A stretch of 64,000 nt of DNA. It comes from Klebsiella pneumoniae. Lineage in GTDB: Bacteria > Myxococcota_A > UBA796 > SXON01. Location: contig CAMAXZ010000003.1 in NCBI GenBank assembly GCA_945862325.1, positions 142,677-206,676 on the forward strand, read 5' to 3'. The position numbers and the translations under genes are program-made. The notes under the pieces are model-generated. The model did no database searches. It saw nothing but the letters and a program-made list of their open reading frames with translations, and had not been told where the DNA came from. This document shows positions 50,441 to 59,446 of the stretch, in pieces (position 1 is the first letter of the stretch; each line of letters opens with the position of its first letter).

Positions 50441-51774
50441 GTTTCGATCTCCGCGAGTCCCTCGGACACTTCGCCTTCCTCGTCGCCCCAGGTGGGGAGG
50501 TCGACGCCCATGGCGCGCACCACCGACAACATGACGTGGCTCACGTTGTCTCGGCTGTAGCTGCGGGTGTGCAGGTTCGTGCGGAGCGCGCCGCAGCCGC
50601 CCCCGGCGAGCACGATCGGCATCTCGTCGAGGCTGTGGGTCTGGCCGAGCGACACGTCGCTCGTCGCCAGCACGATGCTGTTGTCGAGCAGGCTCCCGTC
50701 GCCCTCGGGGACCTCGGCCATGCGCTCGAGGAGGTACGCGTACTCTTCCATGATCTGCACCGTGATCGCGTGGACCTCGGGCTGGTCGCCCGTCTCGTTG
50801 TGCGTGAGGTCGTGGTGGCCCGCGCTCGCGCCCGGGAACATCGTGTCGCGGACGGGGTCGTTGAAGTAGTGCCCGAACACCCGGGTCTGGTCGCAGGCCA
50901 TGGCCATGATCAGGAGGTCGCACATCGCGCGGGTGCGCGCGGAGAGCTGCGGCCGGCCGTCGATGTCGGGGTATTCCGCGAGCGGCGGCTCCGGGCGTGC
51001 GCACGACGCAAGGTTCGGAGGGTCTTCCTGGAGCCGCGCGAGCCGGAGCTCGATGTCGCGTACGCCGGTGAGGTGTTGGTCGAGGCGCGCGCGGTCCGCC
51101 GCGCCGACCCGCGCCTGGAGCCGCGCGATGTCCTCCGCGACGAGATCCAGGACGCTCTGCCGCAAGCCGAGGGAGGGGTCGACCACGCCCTCCTCGCCCG
51201 GGGCGCGGAACGTGGCACCGAAGATGCGCTCGTACAGGGCGAACGGCGAGTTCTCTGGAGGGTTCCGGCTGTTCGGGCCGTTGTAGCTCCAGCCGTCCGC
51301 GCCCGTCGACGTGGTCTGCAGGGAGCGGTACACCGTGTCGCCGCCGATGGCGCTCGCGATCACCTGGTCGATCGTCGCGCGTCGCACGGTCTCGGAGCCG
51401 TTCTCCGAGGTGGGCGTGGCGCCCGTCAGCAGGCCGATCGCGCCCGAGTTGTGGGGGTACACGTTCGGCGTGCGCACGGCGTAGCCGCTGACGACACACA
51501 CGCGATCCTTCACGTTCACCAGCGGCGCGAGCTCCTCCGACAGGGCCCACGCGTCGCCTTCGCCCTCGCCGATGGGCGTCCAGCGCTCGGGGCGGTTGCC
51601 GTTGCCCCAGTAGTACATGCCGAAGCGGCGCGGCAGGCCGGTCTCGCAGGCTGCCCAGGCCCGGCTGTCGAGGAAGGCCTCGAGGAACGGCAGCGCGAGC
51701 GCGACGGCGCCGGCGCGCCCGAAGCCGCGGAGCAGGGCGCGCCGCGACAAGGGTTGGCGGGGGAGGAGGATCAT
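50437..51774 (-). CDS. DUF1552 secreted protein with Tat signal
   Basis: The N-terminus LSRRALLRGFGRAGAVAL carries a twin-arginine export motif, followed by the DUF1552 core (FGMYYWGNGNRPERWTPIG, DRVCVVSGYAV, FGHYFNDP). DUF1552 proteins occur paired with DUF1592 proteins in planctomycetes and myxobacteria and are thought to be secreted enzymes or surface factors. 445 residues; coupled by ATGA to the next gene. Confidence 0.85.
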   Translation of the reverse strand: MILLPRQPLSRRALLRGFGRAGAVALALPFLEAFLDSRAWAACETGLPRRFGMYYWGNGNRPERWTPIGEGEGDAWALSEELAPLVNVKDRVCVVSGYAVRTPNVYPHNSGAIGLLTGATPTSENGSETVRRATIDQVIASAIGGDTVYRSLQTTSTGADGWSYNGPNSRNPPENSPFALYERIFGATFRAPGEEGVVDPSLGLRQSVLDLVAEDIARLQARVGAADRARLDQHLTGVRDIELRLARLQEDPPNLASCARPEPPLAEYPDIDGRPQLSARTRAMCDLLIMAMACDQTRVFGHYFNDPVRDTMFPGASAGHHDLTHNETGDQPEVHAITVQIMEEYAYLLERMAEVPEGDGSLLDNSIVLATSDVSLGQTHSLDEMPIVLAGGGCGALRTNLHTRSYSRDNVSHVMLSVVRAMGVDLPTWGDEEGEVSEGLAEIET

Positions 51775-53384
51775 TCTGCGGCCCCCACGGTGCGGAACGC
51801 CGGGCTCGTGGCGATGTCCGCGAGGAGCGCGCGGACGGAGTGGTCGGCGAGGGAGAAGCCGTCGGCGAGCCACTCGACGTAGGCTTCCTCGCCGTCGGCG
51901 ATGCTGTGCCCGACGGCGTAGCGGAACATCGTCTCGGTGAGGCAGGCGCCGATGCGGTCGTGATCGCGCAGGGCGCGGCCGAGGTCCCACGCGTCGCGGA
52001 ACGACGCGCCGTCGAGCTGCCCGGAGGCGTCGATCGCCGCGCCGTCGTCGTCGTCGCGCCAGGCCCCTACGCCGTCGAAGTTTTCGAAGGAGAGGCCGAT
52101 CGGGTCCATCAGGTTGTGGCACCCCGCGCACGTCGGGTCTTGGAGGTGGACCGCGACGCGCTCCCGCAGGGTGCGGGCGTCGGTGGAGGCCTCGGGGATC
52201 GACGTGTCGACGTCGGCGGGCGGCGCCGGAATGTCCTGACACAGCAGGACCTCGCGCACGAACATCCCGCGGCGCGTGGCGGACGTGCTGACCGCGTGGG
52301 ACTGGAGGGCGAGGAAGCTCGCCTGCCCCAACAGCCCGCGACGCTCGCCGGCGGTCTCGAGCCACGCTTCTCCGAACTCGTCGCGCGACGGGGCGCGGAC
52401 CTCGTACAGCGTCGCGAGCTCTCGGTTGATGAACGTCCGTTGCGTCGTGAAGATGCTCCGGTAGTCTTCATTTGCGTCGAACGTCAGGTACTCCAAGCCA
52501 CGCAGCGTCTCTTCGCGGGCGGCGGGGCCCAGCGTGGAGGTGGCGAGGGTGAACACCGTGGGGTCCTTGCTCAGGTCGTTGAGCAGGTACAACGTGAGCA
52601 TGTCGTCGAAGAACGCCCGCACCCCGTCCCGGGCGCGGTCGTCCGCCAGCATACGTTCGACGGCGGCGTCGACCTCCGCGTCGTCGATCAGGGCGCCGGC
52701 CTCGCCTTCGGCGATCAGGGCGTCGTCGGGCGGCGCGTCCCAGAGGAAGAACGCGAGCCGCGAGGCCATCTCGACCGAGGTGTATCGATACGTGTCGGGG
52801 GCGCCGGGCACGGGCTCGCCCAGCTCGACCCGATAGAGGAAGTTGGGGCTCTGCAACATCGCCGCGAGCGCGTAGACGAGCCCCTCGTACGGGTCGCCCG
52901 TCTGTGTCGCCGCGAGAGAAGCGACGGCGACGAGGGGCTCTCGCTCCTCGTCGGTGAGCGTGCGGCGCCACGCGAGGCGTCCGACGTCGGACACGAACGC
53001 GGACACGCAGGGGTCGTCCGCGGCGGGGGTGGGCGTGCACGACAGCAGGCGCACGCGGCGGTCCGCCCCGAGGGCCTGGCGCGCGAGATCGTAGGCGGCG
53101 TCCTCGTAGCGCTCGACCCCGACCGGCGAGAGCGCCGCGACGCCGGCGCCCACGGCGCGGAGCCCGTCCGATATGGCGTCAGGCTCGAGGTTGGAGGGGA
53201 GGATCAGCCCGTCCCCGAGGAGGGCGGTCACGCTTGCGCGGTACTGCTCCTGGGTGAGGCGGCGCAAGGTGGGCCCCGGCGGCGTGAACGCCGGGGCTGG
53301 CGCCGGTTTTACCTCGGGAGGCACGGGCGTACACGACAGTGCGAAGACGAGCGGAAACACGCTCCATCGAAGCACGTTCGACAC
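51771..53384 (-). CDS. DUF1592/DUF1588 cytochrome-like secreted protein
   Basis: SVFPLVFALSCTPVPP is a lipoprotein signal (ALSC). The chain then carries DUF1587/DUF1592-type helical blocks (FLYRVELGEPV, MASRLAFFLW), DUF1588 with HLQDPTCAGCHNLMDPIGLSF (a CxxCH heme-type site) and DUF1585 at the end, the usual domain order of this family. It is the partner of the DUF1552 gene. Some members have a cytochrome c role. Confidence 0.87.
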   Translation of the reverse strand: MSNVLRWSVFPLVFALSCTPVPPEVKPAPAPAFTPPGPTLRRLTQEQYRASVTALLGDGLILPSNLEPDAISDGLRAVGAGVAALSPVGVERYEDAAYDLARQALGADRRVRLLSCTPTPAADDPCVSAFVSDVGRLAWRRTLTDEEREPLVAVASLAATQTGDPYEGLVYALAAMLQSPNFLYRVELGEPVPGAPDTYRYTSVEMASRLAFFLWDAPPDDALIAEGEAGALIDDAEVDAAVERMLADDRARDGVRAFFDDMLTLYLLNDLSKDPTVFTLATSTLGPAAREETLRGLEYLTFDANEDYRSIFTTQRTFINRELATLYEVRAPSRDEFGEAWLETAGERRGLLGQASFLALQSHAVSTSATRRGMFVREVLLCQDIPAPPADVDTSIPEASTDARTLRERVAVHLQDPTCAGCHNLMDPIGLSFENFDGVGAWRDDDDGAAIDASGQLDGASFRDAWDLGRALRDHDRIGACLTETMFRYAVGHSIADGEEAYVEWLADGFSLADHSVRALLADIATSPAFRTVGAAE

Positions 53385-53422
53385 GGAAACGCAACGCGTG
53401 GCGCGGCGGTTCGTGAAGTCGC

Positions 53423-54844
53423 CTATTCGTCCTGGTGCCGCACGTATTGGAACTCGAACGGGTTGCCGTGGATGCCGCGGCGCGGCGGCGCGATCCAGTT
53501 GGCGATCTGCCCGGGGGTGTGGCAGGGCTTCATGAGCGACGACACGTAGGCGCGGTCGGCGTCGTTCGGGATCCAGTCGTACAGGCGGGCCTGGTAGGTC
53601 GCGGCGTCGAGCAGGGTGCCGTCCGGCGCGAAGGGCAGGTTGGCGTAGATGCCCTGGCGGCGGAAGAAGCGGCTGTCCGGCAGCACGATGCGGTGCGCCG
53701 AGCCTTCCTCTTCGAGGGCCGCGTTCCAGCGCTTCACGACGCGCTCCGCATCACGGATGTACGACTGCCGAAGCACCTCGTTCATCGCGTTGCGCAGCGG
53801 GACGTCCTGCGTGGTGAGCTTGCCGTCCTTCACGACGTTGAACGTGTGAACCTGGTTGAGCGCGGTGTGCTCGGCGTAGTCCTTCGCCTCGTTCCAGCGC
53901 CCCTTAAGGCCGGCCGCGAAGAAGTCGGCGGCGTTGCTGGAGATCTCGGAGCCGAAGAGATCGATCGAGTAGGAGAACCAGTAGGTGATCCACTTCTGGA
54001 CCATCGGGACCGGGATGCCGCCGAGCGCACGGACGTCGCCGTTCGGGTCCTGGCGCTCGAGCTGGGCGGAGCGGCGCAACACGCGTTCGACGCCGGACTC
54101 TCCGACGAACAGGTGGTGCGCCTCCTCCGTGAGCATGAAGCGGCAGGTGCGCGAGAGCGGGTCGAAGCCCGACTCCGCGAGCGCCCCGAGCTGGTACTTG
54201 CCGTCGCGGTCCGTGAAGCAGGTGAAGCAGAAGAAGGTGAGCCAGTCCGGGCAGGGCTGGTTGAACGCGTCGAGGATGCGGGGCTTGTCGGCGTCGCCGG
54301 CCCGCCGCGCGAGGAGGTCGTCCGCCTCGTCGCGGCCATCCTTGCCGAAGTAGCCGTGAAGCAGGTACACCATGGCCCAGAGGTGGCGTCCTTCCTCGAC
54401 ATTGACCTGGAACAGGTTGCGCATGTCGTACAAGGACGGCGCGGTGCGCCCGAGCCACCGCTGCTGCTCGACCGACGCCGGCTCGGTGTCCGCCTGCGTG
54501 ACGATCATCCGGCGGAGGATGTTCCGATACTCGCCAGGGACTTCCTGCCACACCGGCTTGCCCGCGTGGTCACCCGCGGGAATGACGCGGTCGGGCTCGG
54601 GGGCGTCGAGGAAGATGCCCCATCGATAGTCCGGCATCTTGACGTAGCCGAACTGCGCCCAGCCGCCCGGCTCGGTGGAGATCGCGGTGCGGAGGTAGAC
54701 GTCGTCGCCCTGGTACCCGACCGGTCCGACCTCGCGCCACCAGTCGAGGTACGCCGGCTGCCACGTCTCGAGGGCGCGCTGGAGGCGCTTGTCCGACGAG
54801 AGGTTGACGTTGTTCGGGATGCGCTGGTCGTAGTTGATGCTCAT
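53423..54844 (-). CDS. boxB: Benzoyl-CoA 2,3-epoxidase BoxB
   Basis: The 473-residue di-iron protein has VEEGRHLWAMVYLL and TEEAHHLFVGES, the E-x-x-H pairs of its bacterioferritin-like centre, and the family start MSINYDQRIPNNVNLSSD. It epoxidises benzoyl-CoA with O2, fed by reductase BoxA, which is not in the window. It overlaps boxC by one base (TGATG), so the two are coupled. Confidence 0.95.
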   Translation of the reverse strand: MSINYDQRIPNNVNLSSDKRLQRALETWQPAYLDWWREVGPVGYQGDDVYLRTAISTEPGGWAQFGYVKMPDYRWGIFLDAPEPDRVIPAGDHAGKPVWQEVPGEYRNILRRMIVTQADTEPASVEQQRWLGRTAPSLYDMRNLFQVNVEEGRHLWAMVYLLHGYFGKDGRDEADDLLARRAGDADKPRILDAFNQPCPDWLTFFCFTCFTDRDGKYQLGALAESGFDPLSRTCRFMLTEEAHHLFVGESGVERVLRRSAQLERQDPNGDVRALGGIPVPMVQKWITYWFSYSIDLFGSEISSNAADFFAAGLKGRWNEAKDYAEHTALNQVHTFNVVKDGKLTTQDVPLRNAMNEVLRQSYIRDAERVVKRWNAALEEEGSAHRIVLPDSRFFRRQGIYANLPFAPDGTLLDAATYQARLYDWIPNDADRAYVSSLMKPCHTPGQIANWIAPPRRGIHGNPFEFQYVRHQDE

Positions 54845-56469
54845 CAGGTCCTCCGGAAGTCGAAGACGGCGCGCTCCGGCGCGCCGAACATCTTGAGCGC
54901 GCCCCGTTCGCCCACGGCGTTCGGACGCTGGAAGATCCAGTTCTGCCAGGCGCTGAGGCGCCCGTAGATCTTGTTCTCGCAGGACTCCGCCCCGCCGAAG
55001 CGGAGGTTCTGCTCCATGCCCGTGAGGGCGTCGGGCGACATGCTGCACCGCTCCTCGATGGCGATACGCACCTCGTCCTCCCAGTCGATCTCGTCCGGAC
55101 AGACGGTCACGAGCTCGAGGGCGTCCGCCGCGGAGGCGTCGATCGGCGCCTCGTGCGCGAGGATCTTCGCGGCGGCGTCGGCCTGGCCGGGGAAGCGCGC
55201 GGCGAGGCGCGTCGCCCCGCTCGCCATCGGGAAGCGGCCGGCCGAAGCGGACGTCACGCGCACGGCGTTTTCGCCCGCGTCGTCCGACAACATGTACGAG
55301 CGGTCGGCCGCGAGGGCGAGCTCGAAGAGCGACCCCGCGAAGGCGTTGCCCGGCTCGATGATGGCGAACAGGGACTTGGCCATGTTGTCCACCCGGCGGA
55401 GAACGCGGGCCTGGAACAGGCGGATCTCGTTGGACAGCCAGGTGCCGTCGTCGAGCGCGGCGTCGTGCGCGAGCACCGCCTCGGCGTCGCCGACGACCCG
55501 CAACGTGACGAGCCCGACGTCGAGGTGGTTGAAGCGCAGGAGGAGCAGGGCGTCTTCGAGCTCGCGGAAGGCGCGCAGAGACCAGGTGTCTGAGCTGCGG
55601 CTCGGCGCTTCGTCGGGGGCGCGCACCACGAGGTCCGCCACGCGGGCTTCGCGGTCGATGCGGACCGACACATGGCGATACTCCATGTGCGTGTCGGTGA
55701 TCCGGGCGTCCAGGCTCGGCAACGTGACGCCCACCGCGTCCGCGGGACGCGCCGTAGCCGCCGCCACGATCGCCTTCGCGCGGTCGGCCACGGCGGCGGC
55801 CCACTTCGAGCGCGGCGCGATGCCGTCGACGAAGCGGTGCTTGAGGGCTTCCTTCGCCTTGAAGCCTTCGGCCTTCGTGCAGAACACGTCGGCCATGTCG
55901 CGGCGCACCTTCCGCTTGTCGGTCAGGCGGGTGAGGCCACCCGTGCCCGGCAGCACGCCGAGGAGCGGGACCTCGGGGAGGGAGACGGCCGAGTTTCCGT
56001 CGTCGATCAGCCAGATCTCGGCGCAGGCCTCGGCGAGCTCGTACCCGCCACCGGAGGCGGTGCCGTTGAGCGCGGCGAGCCAGGTCTGCCCGCTGTGGGC
56101 CGAGGCGTCCTCGATGGCGCAGCGGGTCTCGTTGGTGAACTTGCAGAAGTTGACCTTGAACGCGTGGCTCGCGCTGGCCAACATGCGGATGTTCGCGCCG
56201 GCGCAGAACACCTTGTCGTACCCGCCGGTGACGACGACGCAGCGCACCTCGGGGTGCTCGAACCGAAGGCGCGCGACCGCGTCGGCCAGCTCGATGTCGA
56301 CGCTGAGGTCGTACGAGTTGAGCTTCAGCTCGTAGCCGGGCCACAACGGACGATCTTCCTGAACCTTCATGGTCAGGGTCGCCACCGCGCCGTCGATCGA
56401 CAGGCGCCAGTGCACGTAGCGGTCGGGGTGGGTGTCGAAGGAGACGGGCGGGTAGGACGCTTCGGCCAT
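54844..56469 (-). CDS. boxC: Benzoyl-CoA-dihydrodiol lyase BoxC
   Basis: The 541-residue enzyme is a crotonase-fold ring-opening lyase: VVTGGYDKVFCAGANIRML, LNGTASGGGYELAEACAEIW and PLLGVLPGTGGLTRL give the CoA and oxyanion-hole blocks. It acts after BoxB in the aerobic benzoyl-CoA pathway. ATG at 56469 lies just beside a BoxR-type operator; the leader is only a few bases long. Confidence 0.95.
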   Translation of the reverse strand: MAEASYPPVSFDTHPDRYVHWRLSIDGAVATLTMKVQEDRPLWPGYELKLNSYDLSVDIELADAVARLRFEHPEVRCVVVTGGYDKVFCAGANIRMLASASHAFKVNFCKFTNETRCAIEDASAHSGQTWLAALNGTASGGGYELAEACAEIWLIDDGNSAVSLPEVPLLGVLPGTGGLTRLTDKRKVRRDMADVFCTKAEGFKAKEALKHRFVDGIAPRSKWAAAVADRAKAIVAAATARPADAVGVTLPSLDARITDTHMEYRHVSVRIDREARVADLVVRAPDEAPSRSSDTWSLRAFRELEDALLLLRFNHLDVGLVTLRVVGDAEAVLAHDAALDDGTWLSNEIRLFQARVLRRVDNMAKSLFAIIEPGNAFAGSLFELALAADRSYMLSDDAGENAVRVTSASAGRFPMASGATRLAARFPGQADAAAKILAHEAPIDASAADALELVTVCPDEIDWEDEVRIAIEERCSMSPDALTGMEQNLRFGGAESCENKIYGRLSAWQNWIFQRPNAVGERGALKMFGAPERAVFDFRRT

Positions 56470-56475
56470 GGTGCG

Positions 56476-56489
56476 AGCAGTATACTGCA
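56476..56489. promoter_or_regulatory. BoxR/BzdR-type operator, boxC side
   Basis: AGCAGTATACTGCA contains the perfect palindrome GCAGTATACTGC and follows the TGCA-N6-TGCA pattern known for BzdR/BoxR operators with one mismatch. It overlaps the likely -10 of boxC (TATACT on the minus strand). Its centre is 42 bases from the other operator, four DNA turns. Confidence 0.72.
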
Positions 56490-56499
56490 TGCCGCGCGC

Positions 56500-56528
56500 T
56501 TGGCGAGCGTCGCAGTGTGCAGTATAGT
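56500..56528 (+). promoter_or_regulatory. Likely sigma70 promoter of boxR (leaderless transcript)
   Basis: TTGGCG (56500-56505) and TATAGT (56523-56528) are separated by 17 bases. The start of transcription would fall near 56535, which is the A of the boxR ATG, so the mRNA is predicted to be leaderless. The -10 lies inside the operator at 56518-56531, giving direct autorepression. Confidence 0.6.
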
Positions 56529-56531
56529 GCA
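56518..56531. promoter_or_regulatory. BoxR/BzdR-type operator, boxR side
   Basis: TGCAGTATAGTGCA is an exact TGCA-N6-TGCA element overlapping the boxR -10 region. BzdR/BoxR regulators recognise TGCA repeats and release DNA on binding benzoyl-CoA; the link to this site is inferred from that family knowledge. Confidence 0.75.
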
Positions 56532-56534
56532 TTC

Positions 56535-57377
56535 ATGAACGAGGACCGTCCGCTCGCTGCCTTGCTGCCGCGCCTCGGGGCGCGGGTTCGCGCGGCGCGG
56601 CTGCAACGTCGTTGGTCGATCGCCGATCTCGCCCGTCGCAGCGGCTTGAGCGCCCGGTACGTGTCGGAGCTCGAGCTCGGCGAGGGGAACATCAGCGTGT
56701 TGCGCCTCGCCGAGGTGGCCGTGGCCCTCGACGTGAGCCTCGCCAGCATGTTCGCGGGCCTCGGGCCCATCGCCGACGACGTCGACGCGCTCGCCGCGCT
56801 GCCTCCGGCGCGACGCATGGCGGCGCTCCGGGCGGGGCGGGCGCCGAGCAAGGTCGCGCTCGTCGGGCTGCGCGGCGCGGGCAAGACGAGCGTGGGGGCG
56901 CGCGTTTCGGAGATGGCGCGCTACCGCTTCGTCGAGGCGGACCAGGCGGTGGAGGAGCGCGCGGGCGTGCCCCTCGCGGAGCTGTTCGAGATCGGCGGAA
57001 CGGCGCGATACCGAGCCTTTGAGCGTGAGATCCTCCTTCATCTGCTCGACCTCGCGGAGCCGCTGGTGATCGCGACCGGGGGCTCGGTCGTGACCGCCGC
57101 GGACACCTGGAGCGTGCTGCGCGCGTCGGCGCGCACGGTGTGGCTGCGCGCGAGCCCGGGCCGCCACCTCGCCCGCGTCGAGGCCCAAGGCGACCTGCGC
57201 CCGATGCGCGGACGCGCCAACGCGCTCGCCGAGCTCGAGACCATCCTCGCCGCCCGCTCGCCCTTCTACGCGCAGGCCGAGGTGCACGTCGAGACCGACG
57301 ACCGCGACCTCGAGTCGGTCGCGCGGGAGGTGGTCGAGGCGCTCGGGCTCGAGGAAGGCGCGCCCCTCAAAGGGTGA
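56535..57377 (+). CDS. boxR: Benzoyl-CoA-responsive repressor BoxR/BzdR
   Basis: The N-terminal XRE HTH (RRWSIADLARRSGLSARYVS) is fused to a shikimate-kinase-like domain with GLRGAGKTSVG, the hallmark of BzdR/BoxR. This domain binds benzoyl-CoA. It is 280 residues, divergent from boxCB, with two TGCA-N6-TGCA operators in the 65-base gap. An in-frame GTG at 56517 is an alternative but would place the operator in the gene. Confidence 0.93.
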   Translation: MNEDRPLAALLPRLGARVRAARLQRRWSIADLARRSGLSARYVSELELGEGNISVLRLAEVAVALDVSLASMFAGLGPIADDVDALAALPPARRMAALRAGRAPSKVALVGLRGAGKTSVGARVSEMARYRFVEADQAVEERAGVPLAELFEIGGTARYRAFEREILLHLLDLAEPLVIATGGSVVTAADTWSVLRASARTVWLRASPGRHLARVEAQGDLRPMRGRANALAELETILAARSPFYAQAEVHVETDDRDLESVAREVVEALGLEEGAPLKG

Positions 57378-57863
57378 TCACGGGCGCGGGCGCGCTCCGC
57401 CCAACATGCGCGCGAACCGATCGCCCCCTTCGCCCTCGCCGAACCGACAGGTGAAGGTGGTCGTGCCGTCGCTCAGCTCGACGCCGTCGGGCCGCTGATT
57501 CAACCGCGTGATGTCGGCGGACACGAGCACCTGCGCGCCGTCGCCGTCCAGGCGCAGCACGCGGCTCTGGCTGATCGCGCACGCCGCGGTCCCGTCGGCG
57601 CGCTCGGCGTGGAACACGTCGGGCACCTCGTCGTGGCGGAGGAGCCCGGCCGCGCGCATCGGGGCGAGCACGCGCGCGTCGACGAGCCCGCCGTAGGCGA
57701 GCTTTGTCGGGGTGAGGGCCTCGCCGCCCTGGAACAGGGTCAGGTGGATCGAGGTCAGCCCCGCGATCCCGGCGAGGAACACGCACGCGACCGCGCCCAT
57801 CACGAGCACCGCGGCGAGGAGGCCGCACCCCGTCCCCGACTTCTCCGTGTCGTCCGCCGTCAT
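57378..57863 (-). CDS. Hypothetical single-pass membrane protein (161 aa)
   Basis: One membrane segment (GCGLLAAVLVMGAVACVFLA) near the N-terminus is followed by a periplasmic-looking beta-rich domain (EVPDVFHAERADGTAACAIS through TTFTCRFGEGE). No family is recognised. It is convergent with boxR and starts 23 bases from the divergent thiD gene. Confidence 0.68.
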   Translation of the reverse strand: MTADDTEKSGTGCGLLAAVLVMGAVACVFLAGIAGLTSIHLTLFQGGEALTPTKLAYGGLVDARVLAPMRAAGLLRHDEVPDVFHAERADGTAACAISQSRVLRLDGDGAQVLVSADITRLNQRPDGVELSDGTTTFTCRFGEGEGGDRFARMLGGARPRP

Positions 57864-57885
57864 CCGAGACGGTTATCGCGCGGGC

Positions 57886-58656
57886 ATGCCTCGGCGCCCT
57901 CGACTCCGCACCGCGTTGACCATCGCCGGCTCCGACTGTGGTGGCGGCGCAGGCATCCAGGCCGACCTGAAGACCTTCCACGCCCGCGGCGTGTACGGCA
58001 TGAGCGTCGTCGTGGCGACCACGGCGCAGAACACGCGTGGCGTGTACGACGTGCACCTCATCCCCGCGGCGCACGTCGAGGCCCAGATCGACGCCGTGTT
58101 CGCGGATCTGCCGGTCGACGCCGTGAAGATCGGCATGTTGGGCGACGCGGCGCGGGTGCACGCCGTGGCGGACGCGCTGGAGCGGGCCTTCGCACGGGGC
58201 CCGCGGCCGCCGGTGGTGCTCGACCCGGTGATGATCGCGAAGGGGGGCGCGCCGCTCCTCGCCTCCGACGCCGTCGCCGCCCTTCGGGAGCGCCTCGTGC
58301 CCCTCGCCACCGTCGTGACCCCGAACGCGCCGGAGGCCGCGGAGCTTGGGCCACTCCAAGGCTTCGTGCTCCGAAAGGGCGGGCACGCCGACACCGCCGA
58401 CGTCGTGGATCTTCTCCTTCGCGACGGGGTCGAGGTCGCGCGGTGGGTGCACTCCCGCGTGCCGACCGTCAACACCCATGGCACGGGCTGCACCTTGGGG
58501 AGCGCCATCGCGGCGGAGCTGGCCCACGGGGCGACCCTGGTCGACGCGTGCGGAGCCGCCGTCGCGTGGGTGGCGTCGCTGGTGGCGCGCGCCGACGCCG
58601 TCGGGCTCGGCGGGGGCCATGGCCCCCTCGACCACGGCTTGATGACCGGGCGATGA
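57886..58656 (+). CDS. thiD: Hydroxymethylpyrimidine/phosphomethylpyrimidine kinase ThiD
   Basis: ALTIAGSDCGGGAGIQADLKT, KIGMLGD, DPVMIAKGG, VVTPNAPEA and NTHGTGCTLGSAIAAELA cover the ribokinase-like fold and the GTGC anion-hole motif of ThiD (256 residues). It phosphorylates HMP twice for thiamine synthesis. No other thi genes or TPP riboswitch are visible. Confidence 0.94.
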   Translation: MPRRPRLRTALTIAGSDCGGGAGIQADLKTFHARGVYGMSVVVATTAQNTRGVYDVHLIPAAHVEAQIDAVFADLPVDAVKIGMLGDAARVHAVADALERAFARGPRPPVVLDPVMIAKGGAPLLASDAVAALRERLVPLATVVTPNAPEAAELGPLQGFVLRKGGHADTADVVDLLLRDGVEVARWVHSRVPTVNTHGTGCTLGSAIAAELAHGATLVDACGAAVAWVASLVARADAVGLGGGHGPLDHGLMTGR

Positions 58657-58699
58657 CAGAGCGCGCGAGCGTCCGGCCGCGCTCGCGATAGCACGGACC

Positions 58700-59446
58700 G
58701 TGCTCCTGATCGCCTTGGGCCTGGCCTGCGCGCCGCCCTTCGATGAATCGAGGAAGGACCTCGCGTCCTTCCGCCTGCTCTCGCTGTCGGCCTCCCCCGG
58801 CCCGCGCGTGGCGGTGTGGTCCGGCCTCGGACCATGGCACGAGGTCGCCCCCGCGGTCGTCTGGTCCGACACCGACGACGGGGGCGCCACGGTCACGGTC
58901 ACCGACGTCGACGGCGCGCACGAGACCGGCGAGATCGCCGCGGTCGAGGCACCGCCGGCGGTGCTCGCCGTGACCCGGGAGGTCGTCGCGGGCACCGCGA
59001 CCCTCGCGATCGAGCTCGACGACCCGGCCGCCTACACCCGGTGGTCGACCACCGACGGGGAGCTCGTCGAGTCCGGCCCGAGCACCGCCGAGCTCACCTG
59101 GGACGGCGTGGGCCTCGTGACGGTGTTCGCCCTGCACCTCACCCCCGGCCGCTCGCCGACCTGGACGTGGTTGGACGTGCCGTTCGGCGACGTCGGCCCG
59201 GTCCTCGACACCGGGCGCCGGACGCTCCTGACCGACGGCCCGGCCGCCGCGGACGAGGCGGACTGGCTCGGCACCCTCGCCCGTGATGACACGTATGGAT
59301 GGCGTCTCACCGATGTGTCGGTCGCGGACGCGCCGGGCGACGTCCCGTGCGGGGTCGACCCGTTCGAGCTCGAGGCGCTCGTCGACGGTCGGTGCGGCCA
59401 GGATGCCGAGGGCGCGCGCGTCCGCGTGCGCGGGGTGCTCCGATGA
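58700..59446 (+). CDS. Hypothetical lipoprotein (248 aa)
   Basis: A GTG start gives MLLIALGLACAPPF, a lipoprotein signal (GLAC). The mature protein is beta-rich, with VTVTDVDG and TWDGVGLVTVFALHL strands like an Ig-like domain, and two Cys near the end (DVPCGVDPF, GRCGQD). It overlaps the downstream TonB receptor gene by 4 bases and may be its surface partner. Confidence 0.75.
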   Translation: MLLIALGLACAPPFDESRKDLASFRLLSLSASPGPRVAVWSGLGPWHEVAPAVVWSDTDDGGATVTVTDVDGAHETGEIAAVEAPPAVLAVTREVVAGTATLAIELDDPAAYTRWSTTDGELVESGPSTAELTWDGVGLVTVFALHLTPGRSPTWTWLDVPFGDVGPVLDTGRRTLLTDGPAAADEADWLGTLARDDTYGWRLTDVSVADAPGDVPCGVDPFELEALVDGRCGQDAEGARVRVRGVLR

